Assembly: GCA_012934845.2 (NCBI GenBank)
Contig: WNNJ02002490.1
Coordinates: forward strand, 1-64,000
Length of the DNA: 64,000 bases
From: Pomphorhynchus laevis
Lineage: Eukaryota > Acanthocephala > Palaeacanthocephala > Echinorhynchida > Pomphorhynchidae
Reading direction: 5' to 3'
Shown here one piece after another: positions 41,536 through 53,884 of the stretch (position 1 is its first letter; each line of letters starts with the position of its first letter). Under the pieces are notes generated by a model. The model saw only the letters and a list, made by a program, of their open reading frames with translations. It did not search any database and was not told where the DNA came from. The translations under genes were made by a program, and so were the position numbers.

Positions 41536-42362
41536 TGTAATAAACATTATTTCATTTATACAGCATTATTTGATATAATTTTCAACGGCAAGGCACTATT
41601 CGTTCCACCTTTTTCTTATCAATTTTGTAGACGTGCGGTATTTTGTGAACGCATAATTTTTAGTAAACTAAGCGTAATAAATTCCTAAAGCAAAGCGTAT
41701 AGTGTAATTCACTTGTGTTGTCTGAATTTGTACATCAATTCGTATTTTTTTTATCAATTACGAATATACTGAATTAATTCGGCTAGTCTTCAAAGTGGAT
41801 CACTGACAGTATATGTAATCACATCATTTAACAAACGCTAATTTGCGAATGTAAATTTATCGTGTTTTTAATGTAATCTTTATTTTGTGTTGATTCTAAT
41901 ATTGTTGATATATGTTACCTTCAACATACACGGGAAATTTTTTGAAATAAATCAAAACTTATAGTAAATTAAAATGTAATCCGAATCTTAACGAATACAA
42001 ATAATAACTCTTTAAATTATAACGTTAAGTATGTATTGCATTTAATGCTCATGCAATATACAATTTTTAACACCAAAACAAATTTAGTAGTCAGTCAGGT
42101 GAGAAAATGTTTAAAAGTTATGTCATAGCCAGATTCAGTATCATTTCTATAGCGAAAGTTAGTTTTTCAACTTTACATGTTATTGTTTTGACAAAAACAA
42201 CAAAAATTACAATTTACCAGCGCATAACCGGATTCTAAGTCATGATGGAAGTCTGAGCATAAGATTACTTTAAGCGTTGCGATGCTCGGTTATCGACAAA
42301 ATCTCACTTTCGGATAACCCGAGGCGTTCCGTGTGAAGTTTTCTACGAATGTCGGCTCCTAT
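41536..42362. other. Gene-free stretch
   Basis: No gene or repeat family was recognised. Confidence 0.5.
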
Positions 42363-42528
42363 CATAATATAAGATAAGGATTTTCTTAAACAAAACTTGT
42401 AACCGATAAAAAAACGTGTTATACAGAACAAAACATGCAAGAGAAGACAAAAATAATATCAATTCGTTAATCATTCAATCTTCTATTTATTCTACGGCCT
42501 CAGGTCCAGCGGGATCTGAGCCCTCCAG

Positions 42529-44945
42529 CTAATCCAACACGCCGCTCTTCGACTGGACCACCCGGGGTCTATCACCCCCCGAAGAATCCAATCTAGGCGG
42601 ACTATGCGCGGTAATCACGAGATGAAGAGCTTGAGAAACCTTAGTCTTTGCTCTGGAGGACGTCCTCCCGAAAAGAAGACTAATCCCGAGATAGCCCAAG
42701 TACCCCAGAGGCGCACTTGGGTTTTCCCATTCAACGACAGATGCTGAGCCCGTTTCAGGGCCCACCTAGCTTTCTTCAGGACACGTTTTAGTCTATCCAG
42801 GTCAGCTTTCGCCGACCAGTTCACCGTAACAGTGAACCCCAGGTATTTTACTCGACTTGTGAAGGTAGGGAGTGGTTGATTAGTCAATATAGAAGATAGA
42901 GCTGAGAGTGCTAGTCTCTTTAATTTTTTCTTTGTCGCAGAGGTGCCATGAAAGACAACCACCTGCGATTTGGATGAATTAAAAATAAGATTGGATTGGG
43001 GTCAGCTGGTCTGTTAATCTTAAAAAGAAACGGCTGATGTCTGAAGCGACATCTTTGCACCTGCGTCCAGAGAACAGGGCCGTGGTATCGTCAGCGTATA
43101 CCACTAGATGTTGATCACGTTTAAAATTCTTGAATAGTACAATGGAGGCAGCAAGAAATAAGATAGGAGAAAGTGGGGATCCTTGGGGCACACCTGTAAT
43201 AGGGTAGAACTGACACGCATCAGGGTCGTCTTCATAGTAGAACCTCTTGGTAAACAGTAATATCTCCACCCTGTTAACAATTCTCGCAGGCAACCCGAGG
43301 AACCTGAGAGAGGAGATAACAAAGGGAATGGATATGCGGTCAAATGCAGCAGAAAAGTCAAGGAAAACAGCCACAGCTAGTTGATGGCTATTATCCCTAC
43401 AAAACTGATGCACTTCACCTATTGCTGAATGAACCGAGCGTCCCTTGACAAACCCGTGAAAACTCGGTGGGATCAAATTACGCCTACTTAAATGGTCGCG
43501 GATTCTACGCGCAAGCGCTTTTTCGTAGATGGAGATGAGGGAGTTTTGAATCGAAATGGGACGCAGATCTTTGGGACATGAAACCGGACTATGCTTTGGT
43601 AAGAAAATTCTACGACTAATATTGATGCCGGCTACATCGGATGGTGAGGCTAAAAGCATTGTGACGGCCACTTCTCTTCTTTGATCGGCTGTCAAAAGCT
43701 GACAGACTCGAGAAGATAGTGGAGCGACGGATTTAGAGGTGCCCGGAAGTGGCCCCCAGGAGTTAAGGATATCTGTAACTAAGTCCCTGCTCATGAAGTC
43801 ACCCCAAGGCGGGATTGGTTGGGGAGATTGAGTGGCTCCATAATTATGTAGGGATAGTGACTCCTTCAAAACATTATCAAGGCCTATACTACCAATCCAA
43901 CCCAAAGCTCTATCCTTCCAACAGACAAACTTCTCCTTGAATATCTTCCAGAAGGAAGACTGAGAAGGGTTAAGGTGAGCGATGTTCGCCTTATCCATGC
44001 TCAGCTGGAACCTATATCTAGTGCTCCAGTATTCATTCGAGATGGCCTGTCTGGCGGAAACAGAGACATTGGGAAGACGTAGCATTTTAGCCAAAACCTT
44101 GAGTTTTGTTGGAGTGGGATTGTAAATATGACCTTTATAGGTAGTCGAAAGAAACGCGGTAGCTTGCGAGGAGAGGAAGGAATTAAATTCGGTAAATTCT
44201 CATTACCAATTCTGGGGAAGAGTTGGATAGCCGCCTGAAAGAAAGCCACTCTGATGGGATCAAAGTGAAACCTCCTTCTAAGCAACGTATCTTCCTCTAT
44301 CCGCCAACGAATTAGGTCATGAGAGATGGTCTGTTTTTGGCGCGACTGCTCAGTGCAGATGGGTTTCAACAACCACATCTTATGAAGCAGTAATATGTCG
44401 AGGAGAGAATTAGTTGTTGAGCAATGAAAAGTTGGGGACGGTGGTTTGTGAATAAGGTAATCGTTCCTGGCTCTGCGGAGTGCTGCATTAATCCAACGAC
44501 CAGTTCTGTCGTTGAAGTCACCGAGTAACATGTCATAGCCACTACCCAAGATACGGTCCAGGAGATCACGGTTCTTGTGAATTTCCCCTGGCCTAATATA
44601 GATATTGGCTATGCTGATACGTTTACCATTCTTACAAAGTGAAACAGCTAAACAAGACAGGGCTGGACAAGTATAGTTTAAAAGAAGGGATGATCTTAAG
44701 GAGCATTTAACTAGGGTTAAAAGACCTTGAGATGAAGAGGCGTGAGGAAGGGTTATGTACGGAGTGAAGTGGGTGTAAATATGCTTGGGGATAAATCGAG
44801 TAATGTCCTGGGGGATACGGATAGACCGCGTCTCCTGAAGGACTATAACATCCGCATCTCTACCAGATAGAAGGCTAAGGGCAGAAGCACCTACCGAATT
44901 CGACTGAAGTATATTCAGTGAAAATGGCTCTTGACTACTTTGCAT
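42529..44945 (-). CDS. LINE A ORF2 (copy 2), disrupted
   Basis: It starts MQSSQEPFSLNILQSNSVGA. Endonuclease motifs are VIVLQETRSI and MLLGDFNDRTGRWINAALRR (near 44510). RT landmarks are FLPKHSPVSCPKDLRPISI, VFLDFSAAFDRISI, YPITGVPQGSPLSPIL and HLVVYADDTTALFSG. The end is a thumb and C-terminal domain (KTQVRLWGTWAISGLVFFSG). Frame changes fall near 44150 and 42970 and at the 3' end. Confidence 0.88.
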
Positions 44946-44979
44946 TGTGTTACGACAGCTGGAGTGGGATGCCTTCCTC

Positions 44980-46175
44980 CTAGCAGAAACTAGGAGAGAG
45001 AAAGTTGCCCTTCTCACTCCCAGCCCTACCAGGAGAAGACACTTGCCCACCGGCATTATCTTCATCTCCCTTTGAGGCCAACAACTCCCAGCATATATCA
45101 TCTTTCTTTGCCAACTTCAAGGAAGCCAACTTTTGTTTAGAAGATGATCTCTTCTTAGAACGGGGGGCTCTCTTTGAAGAGGTAAGAATCGTCGATGGAG
45201 GAGAACGGGACTCCTCGAATTTCGCTATCAGATGGTTCGTTAAGGCTCGAATCTCGTCTTTATATATCTGTAGTCTTGCGTCAACAATTTTGAAAATGTC
45301 AGTGTCCGACATACCATAACCGTTTGAATTGGATAAGCTGGCAGCGGCAAAGTGGGCCGGTTTGACCGGTGCCCCACAATGCCTTAATTTGTATTCTTTG
45401 AAGATAGGACATCTTCTAGACCAGGCCGGGTGCTGACCACCACAATTGAAACACAGAGGGGGAGAGAACATTTCCCCTCATGGACTTCGGAAGAGCTGCA
45501 AACCCCACACGTATGGGGCCTAGTACAGTTCGAGGACCAGTGCCCCCAGAGGTGGCACCCATTGCAATGGGGGTATGTTAAGTCATCAGCATCTACGATA
45601 TTGAAAGAAAGATTGTACCCCAGAAAGGGGTTACATTTGCTTTTAGCCAGACATTCCGCCTGATCGACTGCGGTAGAACAGAATGCTATTGGTATAGCCT
45701 GGCCTTTCTTGCCCAGGATTGGGCGAATATTATGAATTTTGAACTCAGATGTGAGAGCAATGATATCTTCCTCCGTTGCGAAGGGCGGAAAATTTTAAAT
45801 TTTCAAAGTCGCCTAAATAGGCCTGTAAGTAGTTGACCCAAATTCTTTTAGGTGTGTTTCGAAAAATTCTAGGTACGATGCTGCCAGATCTGGAGAGCTG
45901 AAAGAAACCCGGATTTCGGAATCTAAATATTTTATCGAATTAAATAGAATTCTCTTCTTATAAGAGCTTGTAAACTCTCTCAGAAAAATATTGAAAAGAT
46001 TCTTCCTTTCAAATGGTTGAAGAAGTCTGATTATTACCAGATTCACCACTTTAGGCACAGGAGGGAGTTCTCCATCCGTGCTTGAGATTAAAAAATTAGA
46101 CGAAATAGGACTAACCTTGTTTTCTTTGGCTTGAAAATTCGATGTTACATTGGAAATACCTGAGTTCCGTTCCAT
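44980..46175 (-). CDS. LINE A ORF1 (copy 2), disrupted
   Basis: It begins MERNSGISNVTSNFQAKEN and continues to FGSTTYRPI at 45813, then (after a break) zinc-knuckle sequence. CFNCGGQHPAWSRRC near 45440 is the last knuckle, followed by a Lys/Ser-rich basic tail (KRAPRSKKRSSSKQK). This copy gives the best view of the family's ORF1 start. Confidence 0.85.
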
Positions 46176-46439
46176 ATTAGCTTGATTTTGTAAGTTGTTT
46201 GAAGCACCGATGGTAAATTTTTTTACAATTTGATATTCAAATATACATAATTCGGCTCCTATCGTTATCTTAAAAACTCATACCGTTTATACGAAGAAGG
46301 ATGCTCATTTCGGTTATCATAGGTAAAGACAGTAACGAAATATATAAAGATTTGACTGAATGCTAATTTCCTGCTTGACAAAGATAGATCTAAATAAATA
46401 ACTGCAATAGCTAAACAAGTCCATCTTTTAATCTATTTG

Positions 46440-47780
46440 GAGTTCATATCGTCACTCGAGAACAATATCCTTCCAGTACATAAAATCTTTTACATCATTT
46501 AGTATCATGTTCAAAATTCGGATTGATAATAGGCTCCGAGACAAGCGCATAGTATCTGCTTTGGAGTTGCTAATTATCACGTCTGCCAGTTTATATTATA
46601 TCGTACTCTGATACATAAATATTATCCTCAGAGTGGAAAGCCATCAATGCAACTAATCATCTTCGAAATGCAGATGATCATTCCCTGAGAATATCATACA
46701 TCCTGTCAAGTGAACTCGGTCAAATGTGTTCTCTAAATCCGTAAAAGCTCATGCGGATTAATGGATGAACTTCCAATATTGCTCGAAAATTGTTAAGAGA
46801 GTGAAAAGCTTGTTTGAAATTTATAATCTTAGACGAAAGCCGCATTGCTCTTCTTGCCGTCCACCAACTAGTCTGGATCATCTTGCTACTCTTCACCATA
46901 TCGCGGTATTGTCTTTTTGAACAATTCGTTTAAATTTATTTACTCTTCCAACGACTAAAAAATTCCTGTTCGTCCATACCTTCTCCATAACAATTTAGTT
47001 TCAATCATAACAGATCTAAGATCTACGCAATAAAACTAATTCGAGATTGCATGGTCAGTCTTCTTTAAACAGGTTTTCAATCTACGCTGCATTTATTGGT
47101 TTCAGTCAGGTTTTCGACTCTGGTAGTGGTAATATTGTACATAATCAACTTATTAGGGCCAAAGTCGTTGAACTTTTATTTTCATCTTATTCGTCAAATA
47201 TTACCACCAAATATATTACGAATTTTTGATATTATTAACACCTCGTAGGTTATTTCGGCTACCGGGGGTTATGCAGTTAGGTGACCCCCTTTGTCCTGTG
47301 TTGTTTTCATTCTTCTTAATGAATCTCCCCGAAACTTGTTCCGATAAAACGAATGATATTGTGATTGTTTTGTAAGCTGACAATCCGGTAATAATCTCGG
47401 ATATCAGAAATAGGAATCCACTATCTTTAACGCGCATCTATAATTCTTTTGTGTGTGGTTTTTGTCAAATTCAAGCATATTTAAGTCAAAGGTCATTACG
47501 TTATTACTCGGAATAAATGATCAACTGTTACTAAACGATGAAAAGCTTGATTTAGTCAAATCTTAAACAAAAGCCCGTTATCGACTAAACAACCCCTTAC
47601 CTGGATAGCGTCGGTGCAATTATGTCGCGTTCGCATCTCAGTAAACGATCGACTGTCAAGCTGTATTTGTATTTATTACGGGTAATCGTGCTCGTCTAAC
47701 CTACAAATTTTTATATTCAGCTATCAGTCCAACTTAAATCTTTTCAAAATTGACTAACTCAGTTGTTAATAATATGATAG
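46440..47780 (+). pseudogene. Decayed LINE reverse transcriptase
   Basis: IYAAFIGFSQVFDSGSG (near 47080) is motif A with changes. GVMQLGDPLCPVLFSFFLMNL (47267-47330) is motif B with one extra residue. A motif C with VLxADNPVIIS lies near 47370. It is old, with stops throughout. Confidence 0.65.
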
Positions 47781-48034
47781 AATAAACAATAAACGTTTGT
47801 AAAAGCCAATTTCTACAGCTGCATTGTCGAGAGATACCATAAAATAATAATAAATTCTCTATGCATTAATTAACAATAATTTATACACATATATTATATA
47901 ATGCATATAATATATTAGAACTAATTATAATACTAATATTTTAATATATTCTTTATCCACATATTACTTTAATGTTTTGATAAAGTAATTTTTTAAAAGC
48001 AAAGAATTTACATACGTCAGCATATACTAACTAA

Positions 48035-48302
48035 TTTACTAATTGACTGCGAACCATCCCCGAGAATATAAGAGACAGAATTTATTATTTTGATGTTTCG
48101 ACTGTACTTAACAGCCCTATTCAATTGTATGTTCATATTTATAACCAAAAATAGTCAGTACTGACTATTACTGACTAATACTGACTATTATTTGCTATAA
48201 ATATGAACATACAATTGAAAAGGGCTGCTAAGTACAGTCGAAACATTAAAAACTTAAATACATTATCTTATATTCTCGTGGATGGTTCGCAGTCAATTAG
48301 TT
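48035..48302. mobile_element. Palindromic element, ~265 bp
   Basis: Arms of about 110 bp: CTAATTGACTGCGAACCATC at the right end mirrors TTACTAATTGACTGCGAACC at the left. Inner parts are GACTGTACTTAACAGCCC and GGGCTGCTAAGTACAGTC, then CAATTGTATGTTCATATTTA mirrored. The centre is a run of CTGACTATTA/TAGTCAG repeats. There is no coding capacity; it is MITE-like. Confidence 0.88.
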
Positions 48303-48844
48303 TCATTTGACCCGAATCAATTCTACATGATAACTAATATAAGGGCTGTTTCATTCAACTTTAAATGATATTTTCATGGTAGTTAACAGACCTTTGTATT
48401 TTTTATATTTACCAACAATATCTTACATTTTCAAGATGCCTTGCATTTTCAAGATGCTTTACATTTTAACATACCTCGTCAGTTGACGCCATCACTACAA
48501 TCACGTTTCAGTGTGTCTCGTTATTGACCATTTCAGAGACGGTTCTTTATTAACTTTCGTATCTAGCATCGCACGATGCTAAATATTATATGTCAAATAT
48601 GATTAACATTATATATGAAAATATTAAGATCATATTTTTCAAAATATTTTTATTATGCTAAATTTTTAATAAAATTCAATTAATTTAAATTTTATTTAAT
48701 TGAAATTTGTATTATCGAATTTATAATATAAATTCTAATAAATCTTATATAATTACTATTTATATTTATTTATATATTTTAAATTTTAACTTTATATAAA
48801 TACAAATTGTATAAAATCTTTATTATTTATTATTTATCTTTATA
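48303..48844. other. AT-rich stretch without a gene
   Basis: Nothing is recognised apart from short TTTTCAAGATGC repeats near 48440-48465. Confidence 0.55.
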
Positions 48845-48890
48845 TATATTATAAAATACGTAGACTCAGTTATCTGATCTGATTTGTATA
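48845..48890 (+). mobile_element. Solo PLE tail
   Basis: ATAAAATACGTAGACTCAGT then TATCTGATCTGATTTG matches the PLE end; the upstream 100 bp is PLE-like AT-rich sequence. Confidence 0.6.
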
Positions 48891-49313
48891 ACATACAAAA
48901 ATTAATTTTTAGAATATGTAATGTGCGTACCAGCACAACTGAGAATTATAATACCGTAACATTGATACTTTAGTTGTGAATTTAAAATTTCTAATACATT
49001 TTAACTTCTTTAAAACTACTATTTTAACTATCCGAAAATTTGTTTTAATTTTTTTATTAACATCAAACTTTAACCTGAGAAGTTATTTATTAATGCCCAC
49101 TGCAGCCTCTCGGCTTAGGGCCGATAGCAAAAGTTACAGGAATTACGTAACTTGAAAGCAAAATATTTAAAATATTAATCACGACTGGGTGAGATTTTAA
49201 TTGTAAATCAGGAATAACAAGAATACATGAGAGATAGGTGAGAATTGTAGATTACAAAATTTGCAGCGACAACATATTGAACGTTCATGACATGGAATGT
49301 GGATAGTGGCATT
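48891..49313. other. Gene-free stretch
   Basis: No gene or repeat was recognised. Confidence 0.5.
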
Positions 49314-49796
49314 AATTTAAATGGCAACTTGGTTGCTAATAAAATGCTGAGTACGGAATTAGTTGTTGCACAATAAATGTAAAAAATTGAAAGTTGTTAA
49401 ACTGAGGATGGCTACACTAATGTAATGATCAGTTTAGTAATTGAATACGGTCAAAAATTATAGACCGTATTCACAACTAATTATTTAAAACAGACAGTCG
49501 TGTTATTTTATCTTGGTCGAATGAACATTTTGGTAAACTGTATAAGCTGGTGTTGGTAGTGGCATGCGACTAATGTAACGATCAGTTTAGTGTTGGTAGT
49601 GGCATGCGAAATCGGTGCAGCATATATCGTCAATATACATAATGAGATTACCAATCCTGCAGAATGGGATTTTACCAATCCTACAGAATGGGATTTTTAT
49701 TGAATCTTTGTGTAACTTTGTATCGTCAATATTAAACTTGAATAACTGCGAAGCAACGAATATAAAACGTGTGTACTTATTTCTGTAGTCACCATC
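49314..49796. repeat. Repeat R2 plus the left half of R1, copy 2
   Basis: Matches 35116-35575. It has an extra duplication of CCAATCCTGCAGAATGGGAT-type sequence. R1 is cut at 49796 by the LINE A 5' end. Confidence 0.85.
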
Positions 49797-49915
49797 GGTG
49801 CTTCAAACAACTTACAAAATCAAGCTAATATGGAACGGAACTCAGGTATTTCCAATGTAACATCGAATTTTCAAGCCAAAGAAAACAAGGTTAGTCCTAT
49901 TTCGTCTAATTTATA
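49797..49915 (+). mobile_element. LINE family A 5' end fragment
   Basis: CCATCGGTGCTTCAAACAAC and the first codons of ORF1 (MERNSGISNVTSNFQAKENK) match copy 2. It stops at 49915, where the 3' end of family C copy 1 begins on the other strand. It shows the natural 5' end of family A joined to repeat R1. Confidence 0.85.
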
Positions 49916-49997
49916 AAAGACAGTTAAAAAAAAGATTTATTTTAACGTGGCAAATGCGTGCCAGCGCACGCTTACATGACCACAACAAAACTGTAAA

Positions 49998-52895
49998 TCA
50001 GGTGTCGAGAAGGTGTGAACGGTGGAGGTGTTTGGATGTGATAAAGGAGGGAGCGCGGCGGACGTCGAGAGGGAGTTGATTCCAGGCGAGTGAGGCGGCG
50101 ACGAGGAAGGATCGGAGACCGTAGTTGTTGGAGTAATTAGGAACGTGGAGTAAGAGGGTATGACGGGAACGCAGCGATAGCGAGGTGGGGCGAGTGTTGT
50201 CTAAGAAAGGAAGGTTGATGAACAATGGGGAGCCGACAGCGATGAAACGAAAAGTAACGAGAAGAAGGCGGAGTTTGATGCGGATGTGGATGGTGGGCCA
50301 GGAGAGTTGGGCAAAATATGTGGATGTGTGGTCGAAGCGACGGAGACGAAAGAGCACTCGAACGGCGGTGTTGATTATTCGTTGTAGGGGTAGGATGATG
50401 GATTTTGGAGAATTGGCGAAAAGGCTGAGGCAGTAATCGATTTAAGGGAAAAGAAGCAATGAAAGAAAAGACATACAAGACCGGAAGTCGATAAAGGGGC
50501 GGATACGGCGGATGTCACGGAGAAGTAAGTTAGATGAGCGGACCTTGTCACGAACGAAGGGTTTAAGGGAATGGTGATCATCGAAATGAAAGCCTAAGAA
50601 AGTGAGATTGTGGACTATGGGGATGATCGATGAGGCAAAATATACAGTGGGAGGAGATATGTTTGGTTTACGGGGAAGGATCCACATTATTTTAGACTTG
50701 TCGGGGTTTAGAACGAGATGGAGATTGGAGAGACGTTTGTAGATAGAAGAAATACAGTTGAAGGCAGAATTGCCGACATCGTGTATGCTATGTTCGGGTG
50801 CTTGAGCATAGATGAGGATGTCATCGGCGTATTGCATGACGTTAAAGGAAAAAGGTCCGATAAACAAGGAGAGATCGCCAGGCAGAATAGAGAAAAGCAG
50901 GGGACCTAGGACTGAACCTTGTGGAACCCCGCAAAAGATAGGGATGGGAGGGGAGGATGATGAATTAGAACAGACGCCAAAGGAACAGTCTGATAGATAT
51001 GAGGCGAACCATGCTACGGAGGAGGAAGAAAAGCCGTAATCATAACGAAGGCGAGAAAGGAGGACGGAATGGTCGACAATGTCGAGTGCGGAAGAGATAT
51101 CGAGGGAGATGAGAACACTATTTAGAGCCTTGTCTCGAGAAATGAGTAAGTCGTTGTACACTTTTATGCATGCGATTTCTGTCGAGTGATTAGAGCGGAA
51201 AGCGGATTGGAAAGGAGGGTAGAGATTGGATGAGGAGAGATAAGCGTTGATTTGTATTAAGATGAGGCGTTCTAAGAGCTTAGAAAGAGTAGGGAGTTGT
51301 GAAATGGGGCGATCGCTATAAGGAAGGGAGGGGTCGAGCGATTGTTTCTTAAGGAGGGGACGAACGATTGCGGATTTCCAGTGTGAAGGGAAGATACGAC
51401 TGCGGATGGACGAGTTAAACAAGGTTGTGAGAAATAAGGATATCGATGAGCATATAGATTTTAATATGTGAGTAGGCAGGGGATCGGCAGGTGAGGTTTT
51501 GTTGGGCAAGGACATGAGGAGAGATGATACTTCTGTAGGTTAGACAGGGAGAAGATGAAAGAGTTCCGGAAGGATGAGAATAGATTGGACAGAGTGGGAT
51601 AGGATGGAGACCGGGGTGTGAGAGAGCAACGTGGATACTTTAGTCTGGAGAAATGACGAATAATCATTGGCATTGATGTTGCACGGCGAAGAGGAGCGAG
51701 CAAGGATTGAGTTAAAATTATGCCAGAGAGTCTTAGAGTTGAATGAAGTGATGATTTTATGCTGCCAGAAGGAGTTGCATTTGATACGTAGTAGGTTGAG
51801 ATGATACCGGTGAAGAGCAAGATAGGAATCACGGAAAGACGGAGTGATCGAGCGGAAATCACGTCTGAGAGAGCGGTGATAGAGTCGAAAAGCATGGCGG
51901 AGTCGACGCTTTGATAGTAGGCATTGAATGTCAAACCATGGGGCACGGTCCAAGCGACGGTGTGGGTGAGATTTGTAGGGCAAGAGAATATCGAGAGTGG
52001 ATGTGAGTTCAGAGTCGAAAAGAAAGGCGAGATCGTGAGGAGATGTATATGTTATTGTGGGTAATGATAGAGACGATTTGAGTAAGGCAGAGCGGAGAAG
52101 GGAGAGGTCAAGATTTCTCCTAGGGCGACGTAGGATTGTATGTGTGTGAGGAGGGGTGTGGTTGTGAGTGAGATCAAGGGTGATAAGAAAGTGATCGGAT
52201 AGACCAGGATCAGAGATGAACAGTGAGGTGTAGGCAGCAAAATGATCGGGGACAGCGATGATGTCGAGTGCCCCACCAAGTATATGTGTGGGGGTAGTGG
52301 AGATTAGTTTGTAATTGTAGTTGGATAGAATGTTGATGAACCGGATGGATCCCGTGGAAGAGGGGCGGTCTAGTTTGTAATTGTAGTTGGATAGAACGAG
52401 TGAAGGGATTGAGGACAAAGAACAATGAGAAAGGAGGTCAGCGAGTTCGGTAAAAAATAAGGCTGTATGAGCTGATGAACCAGGACGGTATACAATGGCG
52501 AGATCTAGAGTGATCGGGTTAGAATAACGACAAGTGAGCAATTCAAAAGAGCAAGGACTGAAAGGGGGATTGATTTTGCGAAGAGACGCGGGGTGACGCG
52601 CGAATGCGACGATGCCGCCATGATTAGAGAATTTAGAAGGGCATGAGCTGAGGGGGCGGGCGGATTCGGCTATTGACCAATCGGTAAAGAGCAGACGGCG
52701 AATGGAAAGGTCGTCGGAATCTGAGTGCCAGGATTCGGTGAGGCAGAAGAGATCGATGGATTGCTTGGTGAATAGGTTGAGGATAAGATCGGATTTATTG
52801 AGAATAGATCTAGTGTTGAGGAGACCGAGGCGGAAACCTTGTGTTGTGGCGAAAGAGTCTAGTGGAGAAGACACATAGGAGAGATGGAGCGCCAT
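49998..52895 (-). CDS. LINE C ORF2: endonuclease plus reverse transcriptase, disrupted
   Basis: The start MALHLSYVSSPLDSF is followed by LGLLNTRSILNK and DLFCLTESWH (endonuclease). The expected GDFN is replaced by LSNYNYKL, which recurs 22 residues later. SDH is present near 52190. RT follows: SPADPLPTHILK, VRPLLKKQSLDP, LISLDISSALDIVDHS (motif A), CGVPQGSVLGPLLFS (B), MQYADDILIYA (C). The C-terminus is SFITSKHLHRSHLLDT. Frames break near 51530 and 50440. Confidence 0.9.
52306..52396. repeat. 25-bp direct repeat inside the LINE C endonuclease
   Basis: AGTTTGTAATTGTAGTTGGA plus TAGAA occurs at 52306-52330 and again at 52372-52396. The second copy overlies the place where the catalytic Asn motif should be. 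Confidence 0.9.
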
Positions 52896-52935
52896 CGAAT
52901 GTTTGGACGGGTGTGGACAACTTGAAAATTTCCGT

Positions 52936-53878
52936 CTATGTTTCGGATGGAGAGTGATGTTTCGCCGTTTTCCTCGCGACGGCGTTTTTCCGTGCGGGCT
53001 GAAGAGATTTGAGCGATTTCAGAAGGGCGCGATCGGGGAAAATTCGAGTGGTTGAAGATGACATGAGTTTGAATCGTTGAGAGAGGACAGAAGACGCGTG
53101 AGAGCGATGCTTGAAAACAATTTTTAGGAGAGGGGGCTGGGAAGGATTAGATTGAGATTTGTTTAGACGGATGAATGCGACAGGAGAAATGTCCTTGAAA
53201 AATGATGCTTTATCCACAGGAACAATAGACGAGAGGATGGATCTAAAGGCGGAAACATCGTGGTCTAGACGTGCTTGTGGAGATAAGGAGTTAGAAGGCG
53301 TGATATTAGTGACAATGACGCAACGATCGCCAGAAGCAAAGCGCTTCCGTAAAGGAGGACGACTGACGTGAATAGGTGAGATCACGATAGAAGAGCTGCA
53401 GTTGATGATTTGGAGGGATTTGGTTTGACGACGGGAGACATAGAGGATAATGATAATAAAGAGAGTGGCAAGCGATGTGAGGAAAGGTTATGAGTGGAAG
53501 GATTGTCGAGGTTGGTGGAGGTGATTTTCATTGATGGATGCAAGGTATTGAGAAACGAGACGGGAAGGACGGGACGTGGGTGTCGGGGAGTGAAGATGAC
53601 ATGGAATGGGAAGTGTATATGGTGGCAGGGTCGGTGGGTGGAGAAAGGACATTAGAAACGACGGGGGTAGTTTGAGTTGACGTGTTGAATGTTGATATGT
53701 GCTTATTGGAAAGGTTGCAGATTAGTTTGTTAGCACAAAAACCACATACGAAGTCTTCTTTAGCCTTATTCTTGTCGCAGGTGATTGTTGTCCAGACGCT
53801 GCAGTCGTGTATCGAGCACTGTACTTGCAGTTGTCCATAGTTGGTGTCGGTCTTAGTTGTTTTCTTACGTCCTCCCAT
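52936..53878 (-). CDS. LINE C ORF1, disrupted
   Basis: MGGRKKTTKTDTNYGQLQVQ begins a Cys-rich N-terminus (CSIHDCSVWTTITC...CGFCANKLIC, 53690-53830), probably a PHD/RING-like zinc fold as in several CR1/L2 ORF1 proteins. A break follows, then a basic Ser/Arg-rich C-terminal part (52936-53385). It is an RNA-binding chaperone by analogy. Confidence 0.7.
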
Positions 53879-53884
53879 AAACGA

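Larger units (their letters stand above)
42363..46214 (-). mobile_element. LINE family A copy 2, near full length
   Basis: This is the longest A copy. Its 5' end (CATCGGTGCTTCAAACAACT) lies near 46214 and matches the 5' piece at 49797. ORF1 and ORF2 follow in order. Its 3' UTR aligns loosely with those of copies 3 and 5 to about 42363. A few breaks occur in both frames. Confidence 0.88.

Noticed and set aside
41346-41540. 64-codon plus-strand frame
   Set aside because: Its end runs into a PLE tail and no family similarity is seen, so it is not supported as a gene.
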